Assembly: GCF_000832015.1 (NCBI RefSeq)
Contig: NZ_JXCJ01000001.1
Location: 2,666,631-2,730,630 of the forward strand
DNA from: Gilvimarinus agarilyticus
GTDB lineage: Bacteria > Pseudomonadota > Gammaproteobacteria > Pseudomonadales > Cellvibrionaceae
Direction: 5' to 3'
DNA length: 64,000 bases
The position numbers were made by a program, and so were the translations under genes. The stretch's first letter is position 1. Each line of letters starts with the position of its first letter. The notes below the pieces were generated by a model. The model did no database searches. It was not told the origin of the DNA and saw only the letters and a list, made by a program, of their open reading frames with translations. Positions 1-7,693 of this stretch are shown here, one piece after another.

Positions 1-917
1 CCTTTACAACCATCCGAGCCCATGCCGGTCAAAACCACTCCCAAGACCCGATCGGAATAGGCGTTAGCCGCCGCGCCAAACGTAATATCCAGGCTCGGCT
101 TATAATTAACCCGCTCGTCATCGGGTAAAATTTTAACCACGCCGCGACGGTCAACCATCATCTGCTTGCCACCGGGTGCCAATAAGGCGAGCCCAGGCTT
201 AATTAAATCGCCATCTACGGCTTCACGTACGGCAATGGCGCACTGTTTATTAAGGCGCTCGGCAAATGCCCGGGTGAAATTTTCGGGCATGTGCTGTACC
301 AACAAAATTGGCACCGGGTAGTTGGCCGGTAAACTCGCCAACACCTCCATTAGGGCTACCGGCCCCCCGGTTGACGCCCCTACCACAATCAGGCTGGGCT
401 TCGCGCCACTGGGGCGCGAGCGCGGTTTAAGCTGAGCGGGAGTTGGCTGACGAGTAAAATCAATATCCTGCGGGCGCTTGGGTTCGGGCGCTTTTACAAC
501 AGGCTGTGGACTACTGGGGGCGCCTGCCGCCAAAGTAAGCAACCGTTCATGCAACTTTTGCGTTAGCACGATAGAGTTGCGCGAAACCTCAGCAAAATCT
601 TTTGGTAGAAAGTCCACCGCGCCGGCCGCCAGCGCATCGAGGGTGATTCGCGCCCCTTCATAGGTGAGCGACGAAAACATCAGGATGGGTACCGGCCGCT
701 CAGCCATAATCGCGCGCACGGCAGTGACACCGTCCATCACCGGCATTTCAAAATCCATGGTAATCACATCGGGCTTAAGCGAGCGGGCTAAGCTGACGCC
801 TTGTTGGCCGTTGCTCGCCACACCAACCACTTCAAGCCCTGGGTGCTGACCGATAATTTGTTTAAGACGACTCTGAAAAAAATTGGAATCGTCTACGATT
901 AACACCCGTACGGGCAT
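1..917 (-). CDS. cheB: CheB, chemotaxis response regulator protein-glutamate methylesterase (3' end outside window)
   Basis: CheB removes methyl groups from chemoreceptor glutamates when phosphorylated by CheA and so resets receptor sensitivity. Translating the minus strand from the ATG at 917 gives 305 residues. A receiver domain (about 1-120) has phospho-acceptor D55 in TMDFEMP, followed by a proline-rich linker (about 130-172). The methylesterase domain shows the full catalytic triad: S182 in GASTGG, H209 in VQHMP and D302 in GMGSDG. The gene runs off the left edge, so roughly the last 50 residues are missing. It follows cheA by 57 bp in the cheY-cheZ-cheA-cheB run. Confidence 0.96.
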   Translation of the reverse strand, partial: MPVRVLIVDDSNFFQSRLKQIIGQHPGLEVVGVASNGQQGVSLARSLKPDVITMDFEMPVMDGVTAVRAIMAERPVPILMFSSLTYEGARITLDALAAGAVDFLPKDFAEVSRNSIVLTQKLHERLLTLAAGAPSSPQPVVKAPEPKRPQDIDFTRQPTPAQLKPRSRPSGAKPSLIVVGASTGGPVALMEVLASLPANYPVPILLVQHMPENFTRAFAERLNKQCAIAVREAVDGDLIKPGLALLAPGGKQMMVDRRGVVKILPDDERVNYKPSLDITFGAAANAYSDRVLGVVLTGMGSDGCK

Positions 918-974
918 GGGAGTACTCCACTAAATTAGCTGTGCAACTTGTGAGCCTGAATAACGCCTGCGGCG

Positions 975-3260
975 TTACGAGTTAGAATAATGTGCCAGCA
1001 GGCTTGGCACGTCGAGTATCAAGGCAATCGTGCCATCACCGGTGATGGTCGCACCGGCCATGCCCGGTGTGCCCTGTAGCATTTTACCCAGGGGTTTAAT
1101 GACCACTTCTTCCTGACCGATAAGCTGATCGACCACAAATCCGATGCGACGGGTACCGACGGTGACAATGACCACATGCCCTTCTTCCATAGAGCGGGCG
1201 TCTACCCTTTGCCCATTAATAAGCCAATTTTTTAAATAAAATATCGGAATCGCCTGATCACGAACAGCCACACACTCCTGCCCGTCAACCACATGAGATT
1301 TGCGCAAATTCATATGGAATATTTCGTTGACACTCACCAGTGGCAGAGCAAAGGTTTGATTAGCCAGCATTATCATCAACGTAGGCATAATGGCCAACGT
1401 CAATGGCACTTTGATATTAATCCGAGTGCCTTTGCCCATGGTTGAATCAATTTCAATCGAACCATTTAGCTGGTTAATCTTGGTTTTCACCACGTCCATG
1501 CCGACACCGCGGCCAGATACGTCTGAGATTTCCACTTTCGTCGAAAAGCCGGGAGCAAAAATCAAATCAAACGCTTCGGCATCGGTCAAGCGTTGCACCG
1601 CATCCTCATCAAACAGGCCTTTGTCTACTGCAATTTTTCGCAGTTTATTCGGGTCCATACCCGCGCCGTCATCGGTAATCGATAACAGGATGTGGTCGCC
1701 CTCCTGCTCGGCGGCCAGAATAACGCTGCCCTGACGCGGCTTTCCATTCGCTTCGCGCACATCAGGCAACTCAATGCCGTGATCCACGGAGTTTCGCACC
1801 AAGTGAACCAAGGGGTCGGCCAACGCTTCTACCAGATTTTTATCAAGATCAGTCTCTTCACCGACGAGCTCGAGGTTAATGTCTTTTTTAAGGTTGCGCG
1901 CCAAGTCTCGCACCACACGTGGAAACCGCCCAAACACCTTTTTGATAGGTTGCATTCGGGTTTTCATTACCGACGTTTGTAAGTCGGCGGTGACGACATC
2001 GAGGTTGGCGACGGCTTTGCTTAAGGCTTCATCCTGAGCGCTATCACCCAACCGAACCAGGCGGTTGCGTACCAAAACTAGCTCGCCCACCATATTCATA
2101 ATTTCGTCGAGCCGTTGAGTATCAACCCGCACCGTCGTTTCACCTTGCACAGCACCTTTAGCCCCAGACTCTTGTGCCTGAGGTTTTGGCGCGGCGCTTA
2201 AGGTTGGCTGTGCCGCAGGCGTGGCCGATGTGGCGGGAATTGCATTGCCAACAGGCTCGGATGCTTTTGTTGCGTTAGGCTCAACGTCAGCCGACGGCTC
2301 TTCTGTGGGGGCCGCAACCGGAGCATTAGCTCCGACCGCTGGTGGCCTTCCCTTGCCGTGCAACTCATCGAGCAACGCCTCAAATTCGTCGTCGGAGATT
2401 TCATCGCCATTTGCGGCAGGCGTAGCTGGCCCTGAGGATTGCGCGACGTTAGGGGTAGATACTGCCGGCGCCTTACCTTTGCCGTGCAACTCATCGAGTA
2501 ACGCCTCAAACTCATCGTCACTGATTTGATCAGCGCTAGCCGGGCTGGTCGTGGCCGAACTGGTAGCGCCAGCGCTTGGCGCGGCAACACCTGGCCCCTG
2601 CCCTTTACCGTGTAGCTGATCCAACAATGCATCAAACTCATCTTCCGACATTTCGTCGCCATTTGAACTTGAGGACGTATCGCCGGAGGATTGCGAGCGC
2701 ACAACCGGCGCCCCTTGGCCGGGCTCGGCCTGTAAGGCATCCAGAAGGTTTTCAAATTCGTCGTCGGTAATATCGTTGCCAGCGCGAATCGTCGCACTTG
2801 CAGTAGCTTCTGCGGCAGCGGCAGGTGTTTCCCTAGAGGCTTCAACCGCAGTACTCGAAGGGTTCAGATCTTCGCAGGCGACCAGGCGCTCGAGCGTTGC
2901 AATAAGCTCCGGGGCCGGCGCATTGAGTGGCTGCCCTTGTGAGACGCTATCGAATTGCTGATTGATAACATCGAGCGCTTGCAGCACAACATCCATTAGC
3001 TCCGGGGTAACCGAGCGTTTTCCGTTGCGTAAGATATCAAACAGGTTTTCCGTTACGTGACAGCACTCGACCATTTCATTGAGCTGCAAAAAACCGGCAC
3101 CGCCTTTAACCGTATGAAAGCCCCGGAAGATGGCATTCAGTAGATCGGCGTCATCCGGCTGGCGCTCAAGCTGCACCAATTGCTCAGAGAGATTTTCAAG
3201 TATTTCGCCGGCCTCAACCAAAAAGTCCTGGAGAATTTCCTCGTCGTCACCAAACCCCAT
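975..3260 (-). CDS. cheA: CheA, chemotaxis histidine kinase
   Basis: CheA autophosphorylates in receptor arrays and passes phosphate to CheY and CheB. The 761 residues read: Hpt/P1 domain with H49 in FHTVKGGAGF; a long low-complexity linker (about 140-370) in place of a normal P2 domain; dimerisation helices (about 375-440) with MVGELV; an HATPase domain with N-box HLVRNSVDHG (486-495), DDGAGMD and GRGVGMDVV; and a C-terminal CheW-like domain (about 620-755). The linker holds four copies of an acidic motif of the form (I/M)SDDEFEALLDELHGKG at about 163, 203, 246 and 287. The gene starts 11 bp after cheZ. Identification is secure; the role of the repeats is not known to me. Confidence 0.97.
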   Translation of the reverse strand: MGFGDDEEILQDFLVEAGEILENLSEQLVQLERQPDDADLLNAIFRGFHTVKGGAGFLQLNEMVECCHVTENLFDILRNGKRSVTPELMDVVLQALDVINQQFDSVSQGQPLNAPAPELIATLERLVACEDLNPSSTAVEASRETPAAAAEATASATIRAGNDITDDEFENLLDALQAEPGQGAPVVRSQSSGDTSSSSNGDEMSEDEFDALLDQLHGKGQGPGVAAPSAGATSSATTSPASADQISDDEFEALLDELHGKGKAPAVSTPNVAQSSGPATPAANGDEISDDEFEALLDELHGKGRPPAVGANAPVAAPTEEPSADVEPNATKASEPVGNAIPATSATPAAQPTLSAAPKPQAQESGAKGAVQGETTVRVDTQRLDEIMNMVGELVLVRNRLVRLGDSAQDEALSKAVANLDVVTADLQTSVMKTRMQPIKKVFGRFPRVVRDLARNLKKDINLELVGEETDLDKNLVEALADPLVHLVRNSVDHGIELPDVREANGKPRQGSVILAAEQEGDHILLSITDDGAGMDPNKLRKIAVDKGLFDEDAVQRLTDAEAFDLIFAPGFSTKVEISDVSGRGVGMDVVKTKINQLNGSIEIDSTMGKGTRINIKVPLTLAIMPTLMIMLANQTFALPLVSVNEIFHMNLRKSHVVDGQECVAVRDQAIPIFYLKNWLINGQRVDARSMEEGHVVIVTVGTRRIGFVVDQLIGQEEVVIKPLGKMLQGTPGMAGATITGDGTIALILDVPSLLAHYSNS
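2349..2774 (-). repeat. Four imperfect coding repeats in the CheA linker
   Basis: The stretch encodes four copies of an 18-residue acidic-amphipathic motif (D-x-hydrophobic-S/T-D/E-DEF-E/D-x-LLD-x-L), separated by Ala/Ser/Thr/Pro-rich spacers of about 25-40 residues. The last two copies are nearly identical and are alike at DNA level as well; the first lacks the HGKG tail. The spacing and the unstructured spacers suggest short linear docking motifs in a flexible tether rather than a folded domain. Confidence 0.8.
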
Positions 3261-3271
3261 TTACGAAACCC

Positions 3272-4066
3272 TCAAAAGCCGAGACTGGAAAGCAAGTCGT
3301 CCACATCATCTTGACTGGAAACCACATCATTTTTACTGGTATCTATTTGTGGGCCCTCGCCGCTCGAGCGATCGACCACACGTGTTCTACCTTCGTTATC
3401 GGCTTCAACTTGCAAACCTGTAATTTCTTCAACTTGCCCGGCAATACGCACCAGGCTTACCAGGTCTTGCTCAACCTCGGCAATGAGCCCCATCACCCGT
3501 TTTAGTACCTGGCCGGTTAAATCCTGGAATCCCTGTTCAAGGATAATCTCTTGCAGGTTGCGCCCTAAAAGCTCGGTACCAGAGTCCATCTGCACTAAAA
3601 AATCGTCCATTCGTGAGTACAGAGCACGGAACTCATCGGCGCTCATTTCACCGCCCTTTAAGCGCACCCACTCGCTGCGCAAGGACTTTGCTTCCTGCCC
3701 CAAATTCATGGCAATAGGCGCGGCCTCCTCTACCATATCCATGGTTTTGTCGGCGGCTTTTTGCGTTAGCTCTATAACGTACTTTAATCGATCGGATGCA
3801 TCGCGAATTTCGGACGACTCGATGGAGGGAGGCTCGCCATCCAAGTCACCTTCTACATTGAAGTTGACGATGGCACTGTGTAAACCACGGGTCAAACGAC
3901 CAACCGACTGGTACAGATGCTGATTGCGTGATTCGGTGATTGACTCGATGAGGCGGGAGGCTTCATCAAAGTCGTTGCCTTGTAGTTTTTCTACCAGCAG
4001 ACCGGCACTTTCTTTGATCTCTTTGACAAAAAATTGATTGTCCTTTTCCTGGATATCAGAAGTCAT
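3272..4066 (-). CDS. cheZ: CheZ, CheY-phosphate phosphatase
   Basis: CheZ dephosphorylates CheY-P and shortens the motor signal. The 264-residue product is largely helical. It carries the family signature FQDLTGQVLKRV, which holds the catalytic Asp and Gln in the long four-helix bundle. The C-terminal tail DDVDDLLSSLGF is the usual CheY-docking peptide, joined by a disordered linker. It lies between cheY (37 bp upstream) and cheA (11 bp downstream) in the same operon. An intact CheZ implies CheY-P is removed by a dedicated phosphatase. Confidence 0.96.
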   Translation of the reverse strand: MTSDIQEKDNQFFVKEIKESAGLLVEKLQGNDFDEASRLIESITESRNQHLYQSVGRLTRGLHSAIVNFNVEGDLDGEPPSIESSEIRDASDRLKYVIELTQKAADKTMDMVEEAAPIAMNLGQEAKSLRSEWVRLKGGEMSADEFRALYSRMDDFLVQMDSGTELLGRNLQEIILEQGFQDLTGQVLKRVMGLIAEVEQDLVSLVRIAGQVEEITGLQVEADNEGRTRVVDRSSGEGPQIDTSKNDVVSSQDDVDDLLSSLGF

Positions 4067-4103
4067 CGCTGTGCCTTATTGTTGACAACGACGTGGCAGT
4101 AAA

Positions 4104-4487
4104 TTAACCGACACGTTCGAAGATTTTTTCAATCTTTTCTTTCAAGGCCGCGGCCGTAAAAGGTTTCACCACATAACCGTTAACACCCGCCTGAGCCGCT
4201 TCGACAATCTGATCGCGTTTGGCTTCGGCGGTAACCATTAACACCGGCAAAGAGCCGAGTTTTTCATCACCGCGTACGGCGCGCAGCAACTCGATACCGC
4301 TCATGCCCGGCATATTCCAGTCGGTGATTAAAAAGTCAAACCCACCACTTTTTAGCATCGGCAAGGCTGTAACACCGTCGTCCGCCTCGTGAGTGTTGGC
4401 GAAACCTAAATCGCGCAACAAGTTTTTAATGATCCGTCGCATTGTCGAAAAGTCATCGACAATGAGAATCTTCATGTTTTTATCCAA
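4104..4487 (-). CDS. cheY: CheY, chemotaxis response regulator
   Basis: CheY is a single receiver domain that binds FliM/FliN when phosphorylated and changes motor direction. Counting from the start used here, phospho-acceptor D56 lies in [12 protein letters not shown], the acidic pair is D11-D12, T86 is in MVTAEAK and K108 in YVVKPF. The start chosen is TTG at 4487 (MDKNMKIL...), because GGAGG sits five bases before it. An ATG four codons later (4475) would give the shorter MKIL form and has only a weak ribosome-binding site. It heads the cheYZAB block, 153 bp after fliA. Confidence 0.96.
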   Translation of the reverse strand: MDKNMKILIVDDFSTMRRIIKNLLRDLGFANTHEADDGVTALPMLKSGGFDFLITDWNMPGMSGIELLRAVRGDEKLGSLPVLMVTAEAKRDQIVEAAQAGVNGYVVKPFTAAALKEKIEKIFERVG

Positions 4488-4640
4488 TGCGTCCTCCGTC
4501 TACCCGCGCGGGAGTGTGTGTAACCCTAATTCGATAGTACATACAGTTCGATGGTACGCCGAGTGAGCGATGCTTACCTACTGCAAGCGTTTATGCCCAG
4601 CCTCTGCGAGCCGAGAAATTACTGGGATTTTACCCATTGG

Positions 4641-5384
4641 TCAATCTAATCGTCCCCAATCGGATAGCCTGGCACGCAACCGCGCAGCCGCCTGAGAGTG
4701 AATTTGGCTAACTCGCGATTCGCTAACGCCTAATATTTGACCAATCTCTTTAAGGTTTAACTCCTGGTCATAATAGAGCGCCAACACCATCTTTTCTCGC
4801 TCTGGTAATAGGGTTATCGCCTGCGCGAGCGATTGCTTTAGGCTTGAAGCCGTAAAAGTTTCCTGGGGGTTGGCAAATTCGCTGGTTGAGGCGAGATCTA
4901 CCGCGCTGGCGTCATCATCAAAGGTCTCTTCGTAGCTAAACAACCGGCTAGCGTTAGTATCATTTAAAATGCTGTAGTACTCGTCCAGCTCAACGCCAAG
5001 CTCATCCGCCACCTCGGCGTCTTCGGCGTCGCGTCCTTCGCGCGCCTCTACCCGGCTCATCGCCTCGGCCACCCGCCGGCTGTTACGGTGTACTGAGCGC
5101 GGGGCCCAATCGCCGCGGCGCATCTCATCGACCATTGCCCCACGGATACGAATCCCGGCGTAAGTCTCGAAGCTAGCGCCCTTAGTGCCATCATACTTTT
5201 GGGAGGCCTCAAGCAAGCCGATCATGCCGGCCTGAATCAAGTCGTCCAACTGTACGCTGGCTGGCATTCGGACCATCATATGATGGGCAATACGCTTGAC
5301 AAGGTCCGCATATTCTTCCACACGTATTTGCTTACCCTGCTCTTTCGTCTGTGTGTACATAGCTAACCCACTTGCCGCGTTCAT
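4641..5384 (-). CDS. fliA: FliA, RNA polymerase sigma-28 factor for late flagellar genes
   Basis: FliA directs transcription of class IV flagellar genes such as fliC, fliD and flgM and is held inactive by FlgM until the hook is complete. The 247-residue product has region 2 (about 35-105, with MPASVQLDDLIQAGMIGLLEA), region 3 and a region 4 helix-turn-helix (LNLKEIGQILGVSESRVSQIHSQ, about residues 205-227). It begins 3 bp after flhG, so it is probably translated from the flhF-flhG-fliA transcript. Its targets are recognisable in this window at 35969-35995, 33597-33623 and 50531-50557. Confidence 0.97.
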   Translation of the reverse strand: MNAASGLAMYTQTKEQGKQIRVEEYADLVKRIAHHMMVRMPASVQLDDLIQAGMIGLLEASQKYDGTKGASFETYAGIRIRGAMVDEMRRGDWAPRSVHRNSRRVAEAMSRVEAREGRDAEDAEVADELGVELDEYYSILNDTNASRLFSYEETFDDDASAVDLASTSEFANPQETFTASSLKQSLAQAITLLPEREKMVLALYYDQELNLKEIGQILGVSESRVSQIHSQAAARLRARLSDWGRLD

Positions 5385-5387
5385 GGT

Positions 5388-6215
5388 TTAATACTCCGGG
5401 GCTGTTACCTGCAACAGCCGCTCGACAAAAAACTCTAGTCGCCCGCTAGGCCCTGCTGGCAAAGGCCAGTTGTCGACTTTGTCGGCCAATAAGCGAATAG
5501 CCTGCGCCGCTTTAGAGTGTGGCGCGTACTCAATTAGCGGTTGCTGGCGCTGCACCGCTTTGCGCACGGACTCGTCAAACGGCACGGATCCAACGTACTG
5601 TAAGGCGACATCCAAAAAGCGCTCACACACCCCCGCGAGCTTGTTAAACAGGAGTTGCCCTTCCGTACTGGTGCGGGTCATATTCGCCACCACCCGAAAT
5701 CGCTGTATGTCGTACTCTTTGTTTAACAGCTTAATCAGCGCGTAGGCATCGGTGATGGAGGATGGCTCATCGCAGACAACGACCAGTACCTCGTTGGCGG
5801 CGCGTGCAAAGCTCACCACCGCATCAGAAATACCCGCTGCGGTATCGATAATTAATACATCCAATTGATGGCTTAACTCGCTAAAGGCGGTGATAAGCCC
5901 AGCGTGCTCAGCCTCGCTCAGGTGTGCCATACGTTGCAAGCCCGAGGCGGCCGGTACAATTTTTATCCCACCCGGGCCAGACACTAGCACCTCGGATAAT
6001 GTGTGGGTTCCCGCCAACACGTCAGCCAAGGTGTGAGTGGGCGTTAGCCCCAGCAGAACGTCGACGTTGGCCAACCCGAGGTCGGCATCCATCAACACGA
6101 CCCGACGGCGCAACTGCGCCAATGCCAGGCTGAGATTGACCGATATATTGCTTTTTCCGACACCGCCTTTACCACCACTTACCGCGATGACCTGCACTGG
6201 GCGAGCTTGGCTCAT
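5388..6215 (-). CDS. flhG: FlhG/FleN, MinD-like ATPase controlling flagellar number
   Basis: FlhG (FleN in Pseudomonas) limits flagellar number, in pseudomonads by antagonising FleQ. The 275-residue protein has the deviant Walker A GGKGGVGKS at 14-22, the MinD-type DADLGLANVD segment, and IIDTAAG. It lacks the N-terminal DQAxxLR motif used by some homologues to stimulate FlhF, as also seen in the Pseudomonas form. A C-terminal amphipathic helix (FFVERLLQVT) could be the membrane-targeting sequence. It is sandwiched between flhF and fliA, the standard polar-flagellum order. Confidence 0.95.
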   Translation of the reverse strand: MSQARPVQVIAVSGGKGGVGKSNISVNLSLALAQLRRRVVLMDADLGLANVDVLLGLTPTHTLADVLAGTHTLSEVLVSGPGGIKIVPAASGLQRMAHLSEAEHAGLITAFSELSHQLDVLIIDTAAGISDAVVSFARAANEVLVVVCDEPSSITDAYALIKLLNKEYDIQRFRVVANMTRTSTEGQLLFNKLAGVCERFLDVALQYVGSVPFDESVRKAVQRQQPLIEYAPHSKAAQAIRLLADKVDNWPLPAGPSGRLEFFVERLLQVTAPEY

Positions 6216-6293
6216 GTTATTAATCTCTTTATAAATCTAGACCATACCGGTTAAACCAGCGGTCTTTTTGTGACAAATACTTATGCACAATCG

Positions 6294-7673
6294 CTAACCG
6301 CGCGCTTGCACACTCTGTTGGTTTTGCTGCGCTAACTGCAGCGCTTTAGCCACCATTTGGTGCCCACGTGCTGGCGCGATATCGGCCGGTATATCTTGCC
6401 CATCGGTTGTATAGGCAATGGGCAAGTCTGAGCCGATGGCGCAACTGAGAGCCTCACCGAGGCTCGAGGTTTCATCCAGCTTGGTCAAAATACAACCCGT
6501 CAGTCCAGCGGCGCTGTAGGCGTGTCGCGATGCCTGCAGCATTTGCATTTGGCTGTTAGCGGGCAGCACCAGCAAACTGTTAACTTTGCCAATCGCGGCC
6601 AGTTGCGCCATTTGATGTTTTAGCTCTGGCGCGCCGTGGCGCATTCCGGGGGTATCAATTAGCACCAAATCGCAACGACGAAGCGAACGCAACACACTGG
6701 ACAGTGAATTATTGTCGTCGACCACCCGTACGGGCACCTGCAAAATAGCGGCAAGTGAGCGCAGCTGATCGTGTCCGGCCAAACGATGGGTGTCGGTGGT
6801 CACTAGCGCAACCTTATCGGCGCCATGCTCAAGAACATAGCGCGCAGCGAGCTTGGCGATGGTGGTAGTTTTGCCCGCGCCCGTCGGGCCCACTAGGGCA
6901 AATACACCGCCGTTAGCCGTTAAATCCTGCTCGACAACCGGCACCGCCTTGGCTAAGCGCGCCATGGCTTCGGGCCAGGCTTTGCCCATAACCCGGCTCT
7001 TAAAAGGCGCTTGCATCAATGGCTGGCAAATATCCGCGCTAAATCCCATACGCTCAAAACGGCGTGTTAGGCCGCTCACTTGGGCGCTGTTTGGCCCGGA
7101 GGGGGTTGCACCAAGGCGGCTGAGTTGCTCCTCAAGCAGCTCGCGCATCTGGGCGATCTCTTCGTGGAGTTGACCAATTTCATCGCGATCATTGGCAGCA
7201 TTAACGCTCACGGCGGGTGACTGCTCGAGTAAACCGTAACGCTCAGCGGCCGATTGCGGGCGAGCGCTGGCAGGAGTTTCTTCGCGAGAGGTGTCTCGGC
7301 GGGCGATACCCGCATTGATCACTTGATTACTGCCAAGAAACTCATCGGCCGACTCTACCGCTTGTTGCCTGGCAGTACGCTGACGACTGGCCAGCGCAAT
7401 TTCATCGTGAATTTGACGCGCACTGAGGGCCGCTTTGTCGCCCCCAACACCGGCAAACACCCCCGCCGTAGAAGCCTCAGTTGCTTCACCGGCTGGCTCT
7501 AATGGCACCTCAGGCGGTGCAGCGGGAACATTGGTTTGCGCCGCACTGGTGAGAATCTCTACGCCCTCCCGGACTCGGCGGCTGGACAAAATAATGGCGT
7601 CTGAGCCCAACTCTTGGCGCACCAGTTCTAGCGCGCGGCGCATATCTGTCGCAACAAAACGTTTTACTTGCAT
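6294..7673 (-). CDS. flhF: FlhF, SRP-type GTPase for polar flagellum placement
   Basis: FlhF marks the pole where the first flagellar proteins assemble. The 459-residue protein has a basic N-terminal B domain (about 1-165), a helical N domain, and a C-terminal SRP54-like G domain with P-loop GPTGAGKTTT (262-271), TTDTHRLAGHDQL, LIDTPGM and TKLDE. It starts 20 bp after flhA and is followed by flhG. All GTPase motifs are intact, so it should be active. Confidence 0.96.
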   Translation of the reverse strand: MQVKRFVATDMRRALELVRQELGSDAIILSSRRVREGVEILTSAAQTNVPAAPPEVPLEPAGEATEASTAGVFAGVGGDKAALSARQIHDEIALASRQRTARQQAVESADEFLGSNQVINAGIARRDTSREETPASARPQSAAERYGLLEQSPAVSVNAANDRDEIGQLHEEIAQMRELLEEQLSRLGATPSGPNSAQVSGLTRRFERMGFSADICQPLMQAPFKSRVMGKAWPEAMARLAKAVPVVEQDLTANGGVFALVGPTGAGKTTTIAKLAARYVLEHGADKVALVTTDTHRLAGHDQLRSLAAILQVPVRVVDDNNSLSSVLRSLRRCDLVLIDTPGMRHGAPELKHQMAQLAAIGKVNSLLVLPANSQMQMLQASRHAYSAAGLTGCILTKLDETSSLGEALSCAIGSDLPIAYTTDGQDIPADIAPARGHQMVAKALQLAQQNQQSVQARG

Positions 7674-7693
7674 GTTTGACCCTCTTCCCGCAC

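Noticed and set aside
2349-2774. Regularly spaced repeats suggestive of CRISPR
   Set aside because: The repeats are in frame inside cheA, encode a conserved peptide and vary in spacing; no cas genes are present.
2198-2845. 215-residue minus-strand frame within cheA
   Set aside because: It is a shifted reading of the Ala/Pro/Ser-rich cheA linker, with Arg/Pro-rich composition and no family resemblance.
4488-4640. Sigma-54 or sigma-28 promoter before cheY
   Set aside because: The nearest match (GCAA then CC) has eleven rather than ten bases between the elements, and no sigma-28 pair at eleven-base spacing fits.
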